A DNA stretch of 64,000 nt, taken from assembly GCF_035189165.1 (NCBI RefSeq), contig NZ_CP045246.1, positions 310,001 through 374,000 on the forward strand, given 5' to 3'. Under the pieces are notes generated by a model that searched no databases, was not told the origin of the DNA, and saw only the letters and a list, made by a program, of their open reading frames with translations. The translations under genes and the position numbers were made by a program. Within the stretch, counting starts at the first letter, position 1. Every line of letters begins with the position of its first letter. Shown here piece after piece: positions 1 to 8,216 of this stretch. Source of the stretch: Arthrobacter sp. JZ12 (lineage in GTDB: Bacteria > Actinomycetota > Actinomycetes > Actinomycetales > Micrococcaceae).

Positions 1-1
1 G

Positions 2-973
2 TACATCCGCCGGGTCATCAAGGCACAGCGGGTGCTCGAGTTCGGCGGACGTGCCGCACTTCTGTTCGGCAGGAACAGGGCAGCCTGGGTCGCGGGAACG
101 GGCATGCTGAGCATCGCGAAGATCCTCGAGAACATGGAGTTGGGCCACAACATCCTGCATGGACAGTGGGATTGGATGCGCGATCCGGACATCCACTCCA
201 CAACCTGGGAGTGGGATTTCGTGACGCCCGCGCGTTCGTGGCAGCACACCCACAATGACCTGCACCACCGGTGGACCAACGTTGTGGGCAAGGACCGGGA
301 CGTCGGATACAACCTGCTCCGCATGGACGAGGACCAGCCGTGGAAGCCGTTCAACCTCGGCAACCCGCTGTACAACGCCCTGCTTGCGCCGGTCTTCGAA
401 TGGGGGATCGCGCTTTATGACCTCGAGCTCCCCGAGTACAAGGAGGGCCTGAAGTCCAAGGATGCACTCCGGAAGGATCTCCAGGCGCTTGGTCGCAAGG
501 CGCTGAAGCAGTTCGGCAAGGACTATGTCGCAACGCCCGTCGTGGCCATGGTGACCGGTTCGGGCCGACGCGCGCTCACCGGAACGCTGACCGCCAACGC
601 GGTCCGCAACGTGTGGGCGCACGCCGTCATCTTCTGCGGACACTTCCCCAACGGCACGGAAACCTTCACGGAGGAAATGGTCGACGGCGAGACCCGCGGT
701 GACTGGTACGTACGGCAGATGATCGGCTCGGCCAACATTTCCGGTTCGAAGTTCATGCACCTGATGTCGGGCAACCTCTCGCACCAGATCGAACACCACC
801 TGTTTCCCGACCTGCCGTCCAACCGGTACCACGAGATCGCCCCGAAGGTCCGCGAGATCTGTGCCCGGTACGGGCTTCCGTACACCACCGGTCCGCTGCT
901 GAAGCAGGTTGGATCGGCCTGGGCGAAGGTCTTCAGGCTGGCGCTTCCGGACCGGAAACCCCAGGCGGGCTAA
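2..973 (+). CDS. Membrane fatty acid desaturase, 5' end outside window
   Basis: Di-iron acyl desaturase that introduces a double bond into membrane fatty acyl chains using O2 and an electron donor. The reading frame is open to the left edge, so the N-terminus and first membrane segments are missing; 323 residues remain. Three histidine clusters typical of the family are visible: HNILH near base 148, HTHNDLHH near base 246 and HQIEHH near base 782. The layout resembles the mycobacterial DesA3-type stearoyl-CoA desaturases; the exact regiospecificity cannot be read from sequence. It ends at TAA 971-973, inside a 14-nt tandem repeat, and is convergent with the MpaB-like gene. A GTG at 32 could be read as a start, but the upstream codons fit the protein, so I treat it as truncated by the window edge. 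Confidence 0.9.
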   Translation, partial: YIRRVIKAQRVLEFGGRAALLFGRNRAAWVAGTGMLSIAKILENMELGHNILHGQWDWMRDPDIHSTTWEWDFVTPARSWQHTHNDLHHRWTNVVGKDRDVGYNLLRMDEDQPWKPFNLGNPLYNALLAPVFEWGIALYDLELPEYKEGLKSKDALRKDLQALGRKALKQFGKDYVATPVVAMVTGSGRRALTGTLTANAVRNVWAHAVIFCGHFPNGTETFTEEMVDGETRGDWYVRQMIGSANISGSKFMHLMSGNLSHQIEHHLFPDLPSNRYHEIAPKVREICARYGLPYTTGPLLKQVGSAWAKVFRLALPDRKPQAG

Positions 974-1001
974 CCCAGCCGGCCTAATCCAAGCGGGCTA
1001 G
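960..1001. repeat. Three 14-nt tandem units at desaturase stop codon
   Basis: Units at 960-973, 974-987 and 988-1001 read CCCAGGCGGGCTAA, CCCAGCCGGCCTAA and TCCAAGCGGGCTAG. The first contains the real stop codon; the others repeat the last coding bases and a stop-like triplet out of frame. The unit length matches repeats found at two other gene ends in this window. Confidence 0.75.
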
Positions 1002-1009
1002 CAAATTAG

Positions 1010-1915
1010 CTACTGCTGACTCTGCACGCGGCGGATCCGGCGAAGCGCGGCTGCTTCGCTGGGTCCCTGCCGCCCGAGTCCGAGCTTGATGACGCCCAGA
1101 ACCAGCAGCACGGCGGGCTTCACGGGCAGGTCCAGTTTCCCGATCCGTGGCACCGACAGGCCGAGCAGCTCGCGTTGCCGCGGCGTGAGCGTAGCCACCG
1201 CTCCGGCGAACAGCACCCTGTACCCAAGCCGCTGGGACCGCGGCAGGGGAGGCCGGCGAATGTACGCAAGCGCGTCCTGAACCTGTTCGTTTGAGGTGAG
1301 TTCGTCGTCGTACGCGGCCAACTGGGCACGCAGTTCCGCGACACTGCGCGGGGGGTCCTCCACGCCCATCAGCCCGCCGGCGACCGCCCACTGCCGCACG
1401 TACTCGTCCGGCCCGCCCGGGAACCGGAGACCGTAGCGCTGGTGCGCGGCGAGGAATGAGTCGGTGAAGGCCAGATGCACCCAGCGGAGCAGGAGTGGGT
1501 CGTTGGCGCTGTAGGGATGCTCGACGCCGTCGGCTCCCGTATACGTGCCGGTCACCTTCTGGTGCAGCTTCCGCACCCAATCCGACGCGCCCCTGGCGGC
1601 GTCGGTCGACCCATAGGTGACCGTGAAGATCCAGCGGATGGTGTTGGCCAGCCTGCCCAGCGGATCTTCCCGGAAGTTCGAGTGCGCGTAGACACCGGCC
1701 ATCGCGCCCGGGTGGAGGGCCTGCAGCAGCAGGGCGCGGATGCCTCCCACCGTGGGCGTCATGGAACTGTGCACGGACCAGACGGCGGATCCCGGCGCGA
1801 AGTAGCCGACGTCGTTCCCCTCCGCCAGTTCCTCCGTCCAGGCTGGGGGCGTTCCGCCCGTGCCGGTGAAGGTGTTCTTGAGCTCGATGCGGAGGCGGGA
1901 CAGCAGGGACTGCAT
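1010..1915 (-). CDS. Oxygenase MpaB family protein (DUF2236)
   Basis: 301-residue protein of the MpaB/latex-clearing-protein superfamily, whose characterised members are b-type haem oxygenases. The region from about residue 40 to 130 (GSAVWSVHSS, ALLQALHPGAMAGVYAHS, DPLGRLANT) and the later RWVHLAFTDSFLAAHQRYG stretch are typical. The family contains both enzymes acting on rubber-like polyisoprenoids and many uncharacterised actinobacterial proteins, so the substrate is unknown. The ATG at 1915 lies 24 bases after the stop of the HAD-like gene, suggesting one transcript. It converges on the desaturase. Confidence 0.85.
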   Translation of the reverse strand: MQSLLSRLRIELKNTFTGTGGTPPAWTEELAEGNDVGYFAPGSAVWSVHSSMTPTVGGIRALLLQALHPGAMAGVYAHSNFREDPLGRLANTIRWIFTVTYGSTDAARGASDWVRKLHQKVTGTYTGADGVEHPYSANDPLLLRWVHLAFTDSFLAAHQRYGLRFPGGPDEYVRQWAVAGGLMGVEDPPRSVAELRAQLAAYDDELTSNEQVQDALAYIRRPPLPRSQRLGYRVLFAGAVATLTPRQRELLGLSVPRIGKLDLPVKPAVLLVLGVIKLGLGRQGPSEAAALRRIRRVQSQQ

Positions 1916-1919
1916 CCCT

Positions 1920-1952
1920 TCAGTATGCGGCCGGCGGAGTCAGTATGCGGCC
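1920..1952. repeat. Duplicated gene end between HAD-like and MpaB-like genes
   Basis: The 13-mer GGCCGCATACTGA (minus strand) occurs twice, at 1940-1952 and 1920-1932, 20 bases apart. The first copy carries the TGA stop of the HAD-like gene; the second lies just before the MpaB-like start codon. A single ancestral copy would have placed the two genes six bases apart. Confidence 0.7.
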
Positions 1953-2806
1953 GCCAGGGTGTCGGCGCAGCGTAGCAGGAAGGCGGCGCCCGCGTCGTCG
2001 TGGATCAGGTCGCCCTCGGTTAGTACCGGGTAGGGCTTCTCCGGCACGCCGTCGGCGGGGCGGACATCGAGGTGGGCCACGCTGTAGCCGTGCTCGTGGA
2101 GGTAATCGGCCATCGCGTAGTCGGTACGCGAGTCGCCGACGGTCCGCCAGGTGTCCGGAATGTCCCCGGCAATGAGCTGCAGTGCACGCTCGGCACCGAG
2201 ATCCTTGCCCACACGGACCGACTCGATGTCGGTGGAGATGATTGTGGGGTCCACCCGGTAGTCGACGCTGTCGTCGCTGTCCGGGAGGTGGTGGGAAAGC
2301 CTGCATACGCCCATGTCGAAGCGCTGCATGATCTCCATGGCTGCCCGGTCGAACGGGCCCTGACGGTCCAGGTAGTCGGCATTGTCGACGTCGACGCGCT
2401 GCTCAATCGACACCATTGCCCGCTTGGTCTCGTCGAAGAACATGTGGTCGGCGTACTCCTCCTCCACAAGACGGCGGATCTCATTGCCGAACTCCACCGG
2501 CAGGGCCAGCGTCCCATCAACCTGCAGTTCGGTCGGTCCGGACGCCGTGAAACTGAACCAGGTGGCGCCCTTCTCGCAGACAGCGTGGAAAGCGACGCCC
2601 TCCGGGATGCCCGCAGCGAGCATTGGCTCCATGACCTCCTCCCGGATGAAGGCGTCTGAGCGTCCGGTGTTGAAGATGACCGGCCAGCCGGCGGCGGCGA
2701 GCGCAAGCAATGCAGCGATGATGTCGGGCCGGACCGTTCGGGTGACGGGACTGGCAACAGGACCATCGACGTCGAGAAGCAGGCCCATGCGCACGGGAGG
2801 AGTCAT
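1940..2806 (-). CDS. HAD-superfamily hydrolase-like protein
   Basis: 288 residues from the ATG at 2806. The N-terminus reads MGLLLDVDGPVASP, a HAD motif I with the nucleophile and general-acid aspartates (DxD). FNTGRSDAF fits motif II, and GDSRTDYAMADYLHEHG near the C-terminus fits motif IV (GDxxxD), as in Cof/sucrose-phosphatase-like phosphatases. The central cap region is not recognisable to me, so the substrate is unknown. The frame is open to 2929, but that would cover the whole spacer to the divergent gene at 2929; the DVDG motif lies only a few residues after the ATG at 2806 (another ATG is at 2788). Likely co-transcribed with the MpaB-like gene. Confidence 0.8.
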   Translation of the reverse strand: MTPPVRMGLLLDVDGPVASPVTRTVRPDIIAALLALAAAGWPVIFNTGRSDAFIREEVMEPMLAAGIPEGVAFHAVCEKGATWFSFTASGPTELQVDGTLALPVEFGNEIRRLVEEEYADHMFFDETKRAMVSIEQRVDVDNADYLDRQGPFDRAAMEIMQRFDMGVCRLSHHLPDSDDSVDYRVDPTIISTDIESVRVGKDLGAERALQLIAGDIPDTWRTVGDSRTDYAMADYLHEHGYSVAHLDVRPADGVPEKPYPVLTEGDLIHDDAGAAFLLRCADTLAAAY

Positions 2807-2928
2807 GGTTTCAGTATCGGCTTCGCAGAAGGCGCCGAAGAAATCGATGACACCCGCAGGGTTTCTCCAAGGTCTTGAAATAAGACTGGTGTCCTGCAGC
2901 ATCCACGCACGATTCATTGAGGCACGCA

Positions 2929-3543
2929 ATGGCGATTTCTGAAATCGCGATAGCCGAGCAGGATGCGGCTGACCTGTTGCCTGGGGAGGCAGCCGACCGT
3001 CCCACCGGACTGACGCGAAGAGTATTTGGCATTCTTATCGGCACCGGTGCACTTGGGACCGCAGCAGGCTGGAGCATCGTCTCCGCCGCAGGGGGCACGG
3101 AGGAGGTTCCGACGTCGTTCGGTTCCGTCCGTATCGCCGCGGCAGAGCGGCAGGCCCGGCTGGCAGGCACACCAAGCGCACACTCCACCCATGGGGCAGC
3201 CCCGCCGGGGGCGGGGGCACAACCTTTCAACCACACCTGGGGCGAACACCTGGCCGTGCAGTTGGCCGTCCGAAACACCTCATCGCGCAACGTCCTGTTC
3301 GCGCCGGGGCAGCTGCGGCTGTCACTGGGTGAGACAACGGTGACCAACCGGAGCGCCGAGGTGTCCAAGATCCTGCTGACGCCGGATTCCACCCGCAGCG
3401 TCTGGATCAGCTACCTGATGCCTATCGGGGCCACCACTATTTCCGCTCGGTTCACCGATCCCTGGGGCGAGTCTGCGCCGCTGGTGCTCGCCCTTCCCCG
3501 TATCTCCCTTCGACCTGGTTCCCTGGAGGGACATCATGGCTGA
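2929..3543 (+). CDS. Predicted Tat-exported protein preceding multicopper oxidase pair
   Basis: 204 residues from ATG 2929, which has GAGG at 2919-2922; an in-frame TTG at 2917 is less likely. Residues about 27-50 read GLTRRVFGILIGTGALG: a twin-arginine-like motif (TRRVFG) followed by a hydrophobic stretch, so Tat export or N-terminal anchoring is likely. The rest is an all-beta-looking domain of roughly 130 residues (LAVQLAVRNTSSRNVLFAPGQLRLSL and following) that I cannot assign; it resembles an immunoglobulin-like or cupredoxin-scaffold fold but has no copper ligands. It overlaps the first multicopper oxidase gene by 8 bases, so translation is probably coupled and the product probably belongs to the same complex. 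Confidence 0.7.
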   Translation: MAISEIAIAEQDAADLLPGEAADRPTGLTRRVFGILIGTGALGTAAGWSIVSAAGGTEEVPTSFGSVRIAAAERQARLAGTPSAHSTHGAAPPGAGAQPFNHTWGEHLAVQLAVRNTSSRNVLFAPGQLRLSLGETTVTNRSAEVSKILLTPDSTRSVWISYLMPIGATTISARFTDPWGESAPLVLALPRISLRPGSLEGHHG

Positions 3544-4924
3544 GCAACTGCCCCCGGAAATACTTGCCAGAGGTGACCTGCTCAAGCTGGGAGCAGCAGC
3601 CGGCCTGGGATTCGCCGCGCTGCCCCTGGTGCAGCCGGCCGTGCCCCGGGCGCGGGTGGCGCGCACGCCGGTTCCGCTGGCGCTGGCGCCGCTGCCGGGT
3701 GTGCTGGACGTCTACATCAACGAGGGCTACCTCAAGATGGTGGACGACACCCTTGTGTACCACCGCGGCTTCGGCAGTCGACCCACCGACATTGACGACG
3801 AGAACCCCAGCCTCTGCATGGAACCCACCGTCATAACGAAAGACAACGAGGTGGTGCCCAGCCGCAGCTACCCGATCGGGGCACCCCTGCCGCCGCGCGG
3901 AACGCCGACGCCGGTGGGCCCGGACCCGGCTAACCCGGGCCAGTACCTGATTCGCCGGAACTACTGGGCAAGCTACTTCCCGCAGCGGACAGTTATTGCC
4001 GAGCTGGGCAGCACGGTTTGCCTTCGCGTCCAGAACCGGCTGAACAAGCCGCACACGCTTACCGTGTTTGAAGCCGGGCCCGACGGCGCCGACCTCACCA
4101 CGGGCGCGATAGCCCCGGACTCTGTGGCGACCCTTGAATTCCCGTGCCCGCCACCTGGCACCTACATCTTCGCGGACCCCACCAACGCGCCGGTTGAACG
4201 CGTCCTGGGCCTGTTCGGCGTGCTGGTGGTGATGGACCCGGAGCATCAATGGGACATCGCCGAGGACGGCGCCACGTTTGAGCGCCAGTGGGTATGGATC
4301 TGCCACGCGATCGAACCGCGCTGGGCCTCGATGGAAGCGTCAGGGCAGACGGTCAATCCGACGCAGACACGGGCTGTTCCGCGATACTTCACCCTCAACG
4401 GGCGAAGCGGGTTTGAATCCCTCGCGATCACCTTCAACGAGGACCTCAACCTCGCTTCCGAGGAGGAAACCCTCATTTCCGGCTATCCGCGCCAGGTGGA
4501 CGTGCGCCAGTTCGGCGAGGGGACGGAGGCAGGGACCCTGCGCGGCGGACAACTGGTGCGGCTGGTCAATCCAGGCATCGTCTGGCATCAGATGCATTTC
4601 CACGGGAACCACATCTGGACAGTGCGGCGCGACAACGTCGACTGGCCACGCCACGACGGATTCGTAGACGCCAAGGGCCACGTGGTTGTCCAGCAATGGG
4701 AGGACGTGGTGGAGCTTGAAGCCATGCAGCGCAAGGACTGCATCATCCCGATCAAGCGACCGCCGGATGCGATCGATCCCGTCTGGTTTGCCCGCACCAC
4801 CGACTGGGTCTATCCGATGCACTGCCATGCGGAACCGTCCCAAACCGCTGCCGGCGGGCTTTACCCCGGCGGACTCGTTGCACACTGGACCCTCAAGGGT
4901 CCTAACCCAGGAGCCACACAGTGA
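3536..4924 (+). CDS. Multicopper oxidase subunit lacking a complete type 1 copper site
   Basis: 462 residues with cupredoxin domains. The C-terminal domain has HQMHFHGNH (His351, 354, 356) and MHCHAEPSQTAAGG (His429, Cys430, His431), the third and fourth multicopper oxidase motifs. In the standard HCHxxxH motif the last histidine is replaced by Ser, so the type 1 copper site looks incomplete. The first domain shows KPHTLTVFEAG and GTYIFADPTN, where ligands have been lost. The N-terminus (ARGDLLKLGAAAGLGFAAL) looks like a Tat signal with one arginine missing. It overlaps the next gene (start GTG within its TGA), which carries a full type 1 site. I infer that the two proteins work as a heteromer. 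Confidence 0.8.
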   Translation: MAEQLPPEILARGDLLKLGAAAGLGFAALPLVQPAVPRARVARTPVPLALAPLPGVLDVYINEGYLKMVDDTLVYHRGFGSRPTDIDDENPSLCMEPTVITKDNEVVPSRSYPIGAPLPPRGTPTPVGPDPANPGQYLIRRNYWASYFPQRTVIAELGSTVCLRVQNRLNKPHTLTVFEAGPDGADLTTGAIAPDSVATLEFPCPPPGTYIFADPTNAPVERVLGLFGVLVVMDPEHQWDIAEDGATFERQWVWICHAIEPRWASMEASGQTVNPTQTRAVPRYFTLNGRSGFESLAITFNEDLNLASEEETLISGYPRQVDVRQFGEGTEAGTLRGGQLVRLVNPGIVWHQMHFHGNHIWTVRRDNVDWPRHDGFVDAKGHVVVQQWEDVVELEAMQRKDCIIPIKRPPDAIDPVWFARTTDWVYPMHCHAEPSQTAAGGLYPGGLVAHWTLKGPNPGATQ

Positions 4925-6279
4925 GTATCTTCAGCCGCAGACGCACCGAGCGGAGGCAGTCAAGGCGGGCGCGTCGAGCCACCCGATCGGCAACTCCGAC
5001 GACGGCGCCCACCACGACCGCGCCCCCCTCCACGACCGCGCCGCCCACCACGACCGCGCCGCCCGCAAACGGAACGGCGACATCCAACACCGGCACAACA
5101 GCGACAGCTACGGCCACGGCCACGGCTGTGCCCTCGCCCGCCCCTTCACCAGCTGCCGGCGAGGGAAGCGAGCCCCATCTGCACCACCGCTTCGAGAGCC
5201 AGGTGGACTTCAGCTCGGACCAGCTCGAGGCGGCGAACCCGGTCACCGAGTTCCTGCAGCCTGCCGCGGTCTCCGTGGATTTCGACTTCCACCACGAGGA
5301 CCTCCGCATGCCGGACGGTGCCGAATTTGAGATGTGGAGCTTCGAGGATGACCGCTTCGAGCGTGGCTTCCCGGGACCGACCCTCCGCGTCCAGGAAGGG
5401 AAGATCTTCCACGCCACGGTCCATCCCAGCAGGGGACCGCACACCATCCACTGGCATGGGATGGAGCCGGACCCACGGAACGACGGCGTGGGGCACACTT
5501 CCTTCGAAGTCGACGGACAGTACACCTACCAGATGCAACCGGAGGCGGGCCGTCCCGGGGACCCGAACTACGGTTCAGCCGGGACGTACTTCTATCACTG
5601 CCATGTTAATACTCCACTGCATGTGCAGATGGGCATGTTCGGGCCCCTCGTGGTGGATCCGGTAGTGCATCCCGACTATCCAGTGAGCCCGGGTGCGCGA
5701 CGGGCCTTTGTGGACGGCCCCGAGTACGACATCGAAACCGAGGCGCTGTTCGCGCCGTACTCGCTGGATCCCCGCTGGCACGAGATGAACCATGCGGACG
5801 GGCTGTCAGGCGAGGACGTGGGGATGAACCGCTTCGAGCCGCGCCACTTCTACGTCCTGGGCGGTGAGATCGCCCGGCGCCCGACGGGACGTGAGCGCGT
5901 CTGGTCCCTGTCCCGGCTTCGGGCCAACGTGGTGGGGGGAGCGAAGAAGCCCACGCTGCTCAGGACGGTGAACGCCAACTACCTGCCCACCCAGGTGTTC
6001 TTCACTGACGCGGGCGGCGCGGAGATGCCGATCATGGAACTCATCTCCCACGACGGCCGCCCGTTCCGCGACACCTCTGAGCCGGGGATGCCCTCGCCGA
6101 GCTGCCGGGATGCCGGTTATCCGTTGACCACCAGCCGCCTTGCCTACGGCGCTGCCGAACGGTTCGACATGCTGCTCCTGCCGGAGAAGCCGGGCCGCTA
6201 CTTCATGAAGGTGCAGTGGGAGGACTGGATCACCGGGGCTGTGCTGGCAACCCGGACCATCCCGATCGACGCCGCCTGA
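4921..6279 (+). CDS. Multicopper oxidase subunit with type 1 copper site
   Basis: 452 residues. Residues 1-22 are very rich in Arg; about 25-80 form a Thr/Ala/Pro linker. The cupredoxin part has PHTIHWHGMEPDP (His174, 177, 179) and YHCHVNTPLHVQMGMFG (His226, Cys227, His228, His234, Met239). This gives a type 1 ligand set (His174, Cys227, His234, Met239) with a loop two residues longer than the usual HCHxxxHxxxxM, plus four candidate trinuclear-centre histidines. The second domain (residues 250-452) shows no copper motif. The GTG at 4921 overlaps the TGA of the previous gene (GTGA). There is no obvious signal peptide, so export, if it occurs, may depend on partner proteins. Function in copper tolerance or metal/phenol oxidation is family-level knowledge only. 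Confidence 0.8.
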   Translation: MSIFSRRRTERRQSRRARRATRSATPTTAPTTTAPPSTTAPPTTTAPPANGTATSNTGTTATATATATAVPSPAPSPAAGEGSEPHLHHRFESQVDFSSDQLEAANPVTEFLQPAAVSVDFDFHHEDLRMPDGAEFEMWSFEDDRFERGFPGPTLRVQEGKIFHATVHPSRGPHTIHWHGMEPDPRNDGVGHTSFEVDGQYTYQMQPEAGRPGDPNYGSAGTYFYHCHVNTPLHVQMGMFGPLVVDPVVHPDYPVSPGARRAFVDGPEYDIETEALFAPYSLDPRWHEMNHADGLSGEDVGMNRFEPRHFYVLGGEIARRPTGRERVWSLSRLRANVVGGAKKPTLLRTVNANYLPTQVFFTDAGGAEMPIMELISHDGRPFRDTSEPGMPSPSCRDAGYPLTTSRLAYGAAERFDMLLLPEKPGRYFMKVQWEDWITGAVLATRTIPIDAA

Positions 6280-6323
6280 GCAGACGATCCGGGCAGCGTC
6301 ACATAGTAACTGTTTAGCGACGA

Positions 6324-6369
6324 CAAGATGAGCCGGCATTGGGTCACATTCCATTGCCGGCTCATCTTG
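6324..6369 (+). terminator. Hairpin after multicopper oxidase operon
   Basis: CAAGATGAGCCGGCA at 6324-6338 pairs perfectly with TGCCGGCTCATCTTG at 6355-6369 across a 16-nt loop. It lies 45 bases after the oxidase stop codon. There is no T-run, so it may act as a stem-only terminator typical of GC-rich actinobacteria. Confidence 0.65.
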
Positions 6370-6383
6370 CCTAGGCTGTATTG

Positions 6384-6683
6384 GTGATCTTCAAAGCAGT
6401 GAGTGACGGACGGCCATATCCCGACCATGGGTACGTGACCCCCAAAGACTGGGCAAATGTACCTCCGCGCCAGGTGCGGCTCGACGAACTCGTCACCACC
6501 AAGACCACCCTCGACCTCGAGGCGCTGCTGGCAGAAGACTCCACCTTCTTCGGCGACCTCTTCCCGCACGTAGTGCAGTGGAAGGACACCCTGTACCTCG
6601 AGGACGGCCTCCACCGGGCGGTGCGCACAGCGCTGCACCAGCGCACCATTCTGCACGCGCGGGTGCTGGTGATCGATGGCTAA
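6384..6683 (+). CDS. Conserved small protein upstream of LytR_C gene
   Basis: About 99 residues, starting at GTG 6384 (TTG 6381 also possible). There is no ribosome-binding site, but TAGGCT at 6372-6377 lies six bases before the GTG, the arrangement of a leaderless actinobacterial transcript. The protein is hydrophilic, with WANVPPRQVRLDELVTTKTTLDLEALLAEDSTFFGDLFPH and an ending rich in HRAVRTALHQRTILHARVLVIDG. Small proteins of this kind next to LytR_C genes are sometimes labelled VapB-family antitoxins; I see no partner toxin here and do not assign that function. It overlaps the next gene by 8 bases, so the two are probably translated together. Confidence 0.7.
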   Translation: MIFKAVSDGRPYPDHGYVTPKDWANVPPRQVRLDELVTTKTTLDLEALLAEDSTFFGDLFPHVVQWKDTLYLEDGLHRAVRTALHQRTILHARVLVIDG

Positions 6684-7362
6684 GAGATCCGGCCACAAAC
6701 CCATTCGTTCCAAGAAGAACCCGATCGAATGGCACGGACACCGCATAGTTACCGAGAACGATCTTGAGCAGGTCTTCGCCGACGACGGCAACGTAGAGCG
6801 CCCGCACGCCTACATGAGAAGGCTCCGGCACGGCATCGTGCTCGTGCTTCTGGTCGCTGTGCTGGCGGCTGCGGTCTATTTCGCGCTTGCGCTGGCCCGC
6901 GGTGACATCAAGCTGGAGGCGGGAGAGTTGCCGGCGCCTATCGTTCCGGATGCGTGTCCAGCCGGCCCCTTCGAGCCGGTGGACCCGAAGTCAGTCACCG
7001 TCAACGTGCTAAACAGCACCAGCATCGCCGGGCTGGCTGACAACGCCGCCACCGCTCTCGAAGAGCGGGGGTTTGCGGTTGAGTTGATCGGCAACCGGAC
7101 GATCGGCAGCACCAACATGACCGCCGTCGTCGTATCCGGTCCTGACGGTTACGCCCAGGCGTTCACGCTGCAGCGGCTGATCCCGAACTCGGTATATCTG
7201 GAGGACGAACGTCCGGACGCCACGGTGGACGTAGTCCTCGGTTCGGAGTTTGAATCCCTGGTCGCAGCCGACAAGGTCAACGCCGAACCGGGGCCGCTGG
7301 TCTGCGAACTTCCCTCCACCGCGACGCCCACGGCAAGCCCGACGGCCACGCCCACCGCTTAA
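6676..7362 (+). CDS. LytR C-terminal domain-containing membrane protein
   Basis: 228 residues. A basic cytoplasmic start (about 1-50) is followed by one transmembrane helix (about 52-74, HGIVLVLLVAVLAAAVYFALAL) and an extracytoplasmic LytR_C domain (about 100-200: VTVNVLNSTSIAGLADNAATALEERGF and VVSGPDGYAQAFTLQRLIP). The C-terminus is a Thr/Pro/Ala tail. LytR_C domains occur at the end of cell-wall polymer ligases (LCP proteins) and as stand-alone proteins; the role here is probably at the cell wall but is not established. The start codon lies inside the preceding gene. Confidence 0.85.
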   Translation: MAKRSGHKPIRSKKNPIEWHGHRIVTENDLEQVFADDGNVERPHAYMRRLRHGIVLVLLVAVLAAAVYFALALARGDIKLEAGELPAPIVPDACPAGPFEPVDPKSVTVNVLNSTSIAGLADNAATALEERGFAVELIGNRTIGSTNMTAVVVSGPDGYAQAFTLQRLIPNSVYLEDERPDATVDVVLGSEFESLVAADKVNAEPGPLVCELPSTATPTASPTATPTA

Positions 7363-7400
7363 CTTGGTCCACCGGTTAGCTGCCAGCTCTCACGCCAGCG

Positions 7401-8096
7401 TCAGCAGCCGTCCGGGCCGCAGGTTTCGCCGTCGGCGGTGGTGGACACGGGAATGAGCGGGTGGGATTCCTGCCATGCCTGATCCAGGGCCTGACGGAAA
7501 AGCTCGACGGGCTGCGCCCCCGAAATGCCGTACTTCCGGTCAATCACGAAGAACGGTACGCCGCTGACCCCGAGCGTCTGCGCCTCGCTGATGTCCCGCC
7601 GGACGTCATCGGCGAAACGGTCGCCGGCCATCGTCTCGCGCACGGCTTCTTCGTCAATGCCGAGCTTCGCGCCCAGCGACACCAGGATTTCGACGTCGGA
7701 CGTGTCAAGTCCCTGCTCAAAGTGGGCGGACAGGATGGTTTCCTTCGCCTCGTTCCCCAGGCCGAGGGACTTGGCGAGGTGGAGGAACCGGTGTGCTGGG
7801 AAGCTGTTGCCGACCACCACGGAATCGAAGTCGAACTCGATGCCGGTGTCCGCTGCGGAGCTGGTGAGCTGGTTCCACATCTGGCGGACCTGCTCGGGCG
7901 CAATTCCCTTCCGCTCCGAGAGGTACTGCTGCTCGGTGCCCTCGTAGTGCTCGGGAAGACCTGGGTCCAGCTGGAAGCTCTTCCAGGTGACCTCCACGCT
8001 GTCACGGTGGGGGAAGGCAGCCAGTGCCTTTTCGAAGCGGCGCTTGCCCACAAAGCACCACGGGCATTTCACGTCGGACCAGATCTCGATATGCAT
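7401..8096 (-). CDS. DsbA family oxidoreductase (FrnE-like)
   Basis: 231 residues from ATG 8096. It is a cytoplasmic thioredoxin-fold protein of the FrnE/2-hydroxychromene-2-carboxylate-isomerase-like branch: IEIWSDVKCPWCFVGKRR contains the CPWC active site, an alpha-helical insert follows, and GVSGVPFFVIDRKYGISGAQ holds the cis-proline loop. The C-terminus ends CGPDGC, a second cysteine pair. There is no signal peptide. The family takes part in disulfide or polyketide-related redox reactions; the substrate is unknown. An open frame continues upstream, but the protein fold begins at the ATG chosen. It is divergent from the CGNR gene with about 120 bases between them. Confidence 0.88.
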   Translation of the reverse strand: MHIEIWSDVKCPWCFVGKRRFEKALAAFPHRDSVEVTWKSFQLDPGLPEHYEGTEQQYLSERKGIAPEQVRQMWNQLTSSAADTGIEFDFDSVVVGNSFPAHRFLHLAKSLGLGNEAKETILSAHFEQGLDTSDVEILVSLGAKLGIDEEAVRETMAGDRFADDVRRDISEAQTLGVSGVPFFVIDRKYGISGAQPVELFRQALDQAWQESHPLIPVSTTADGETCGPDGC

Positions 8097-8216
8097 GCTT
8101 TTTGCAACTCCGCTGCCGCTACGGGCTATTCCCGTGAGCCGGCGGCCGCCGTCGTGATCTAGTGCACGGTAGGTGCGCACCCGCGCTAGGGTGGAGCGAG
8201 ACCGACAGGAGTCCTC

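Noticed and set aside
6384-7362. VapBC-type toxin-antitoxin system
   Set aside because: The small protein resembles ones labelled VapB by annotation, but its neighbour is a LytR_C membrane protein, not a PIN-domain toxin.
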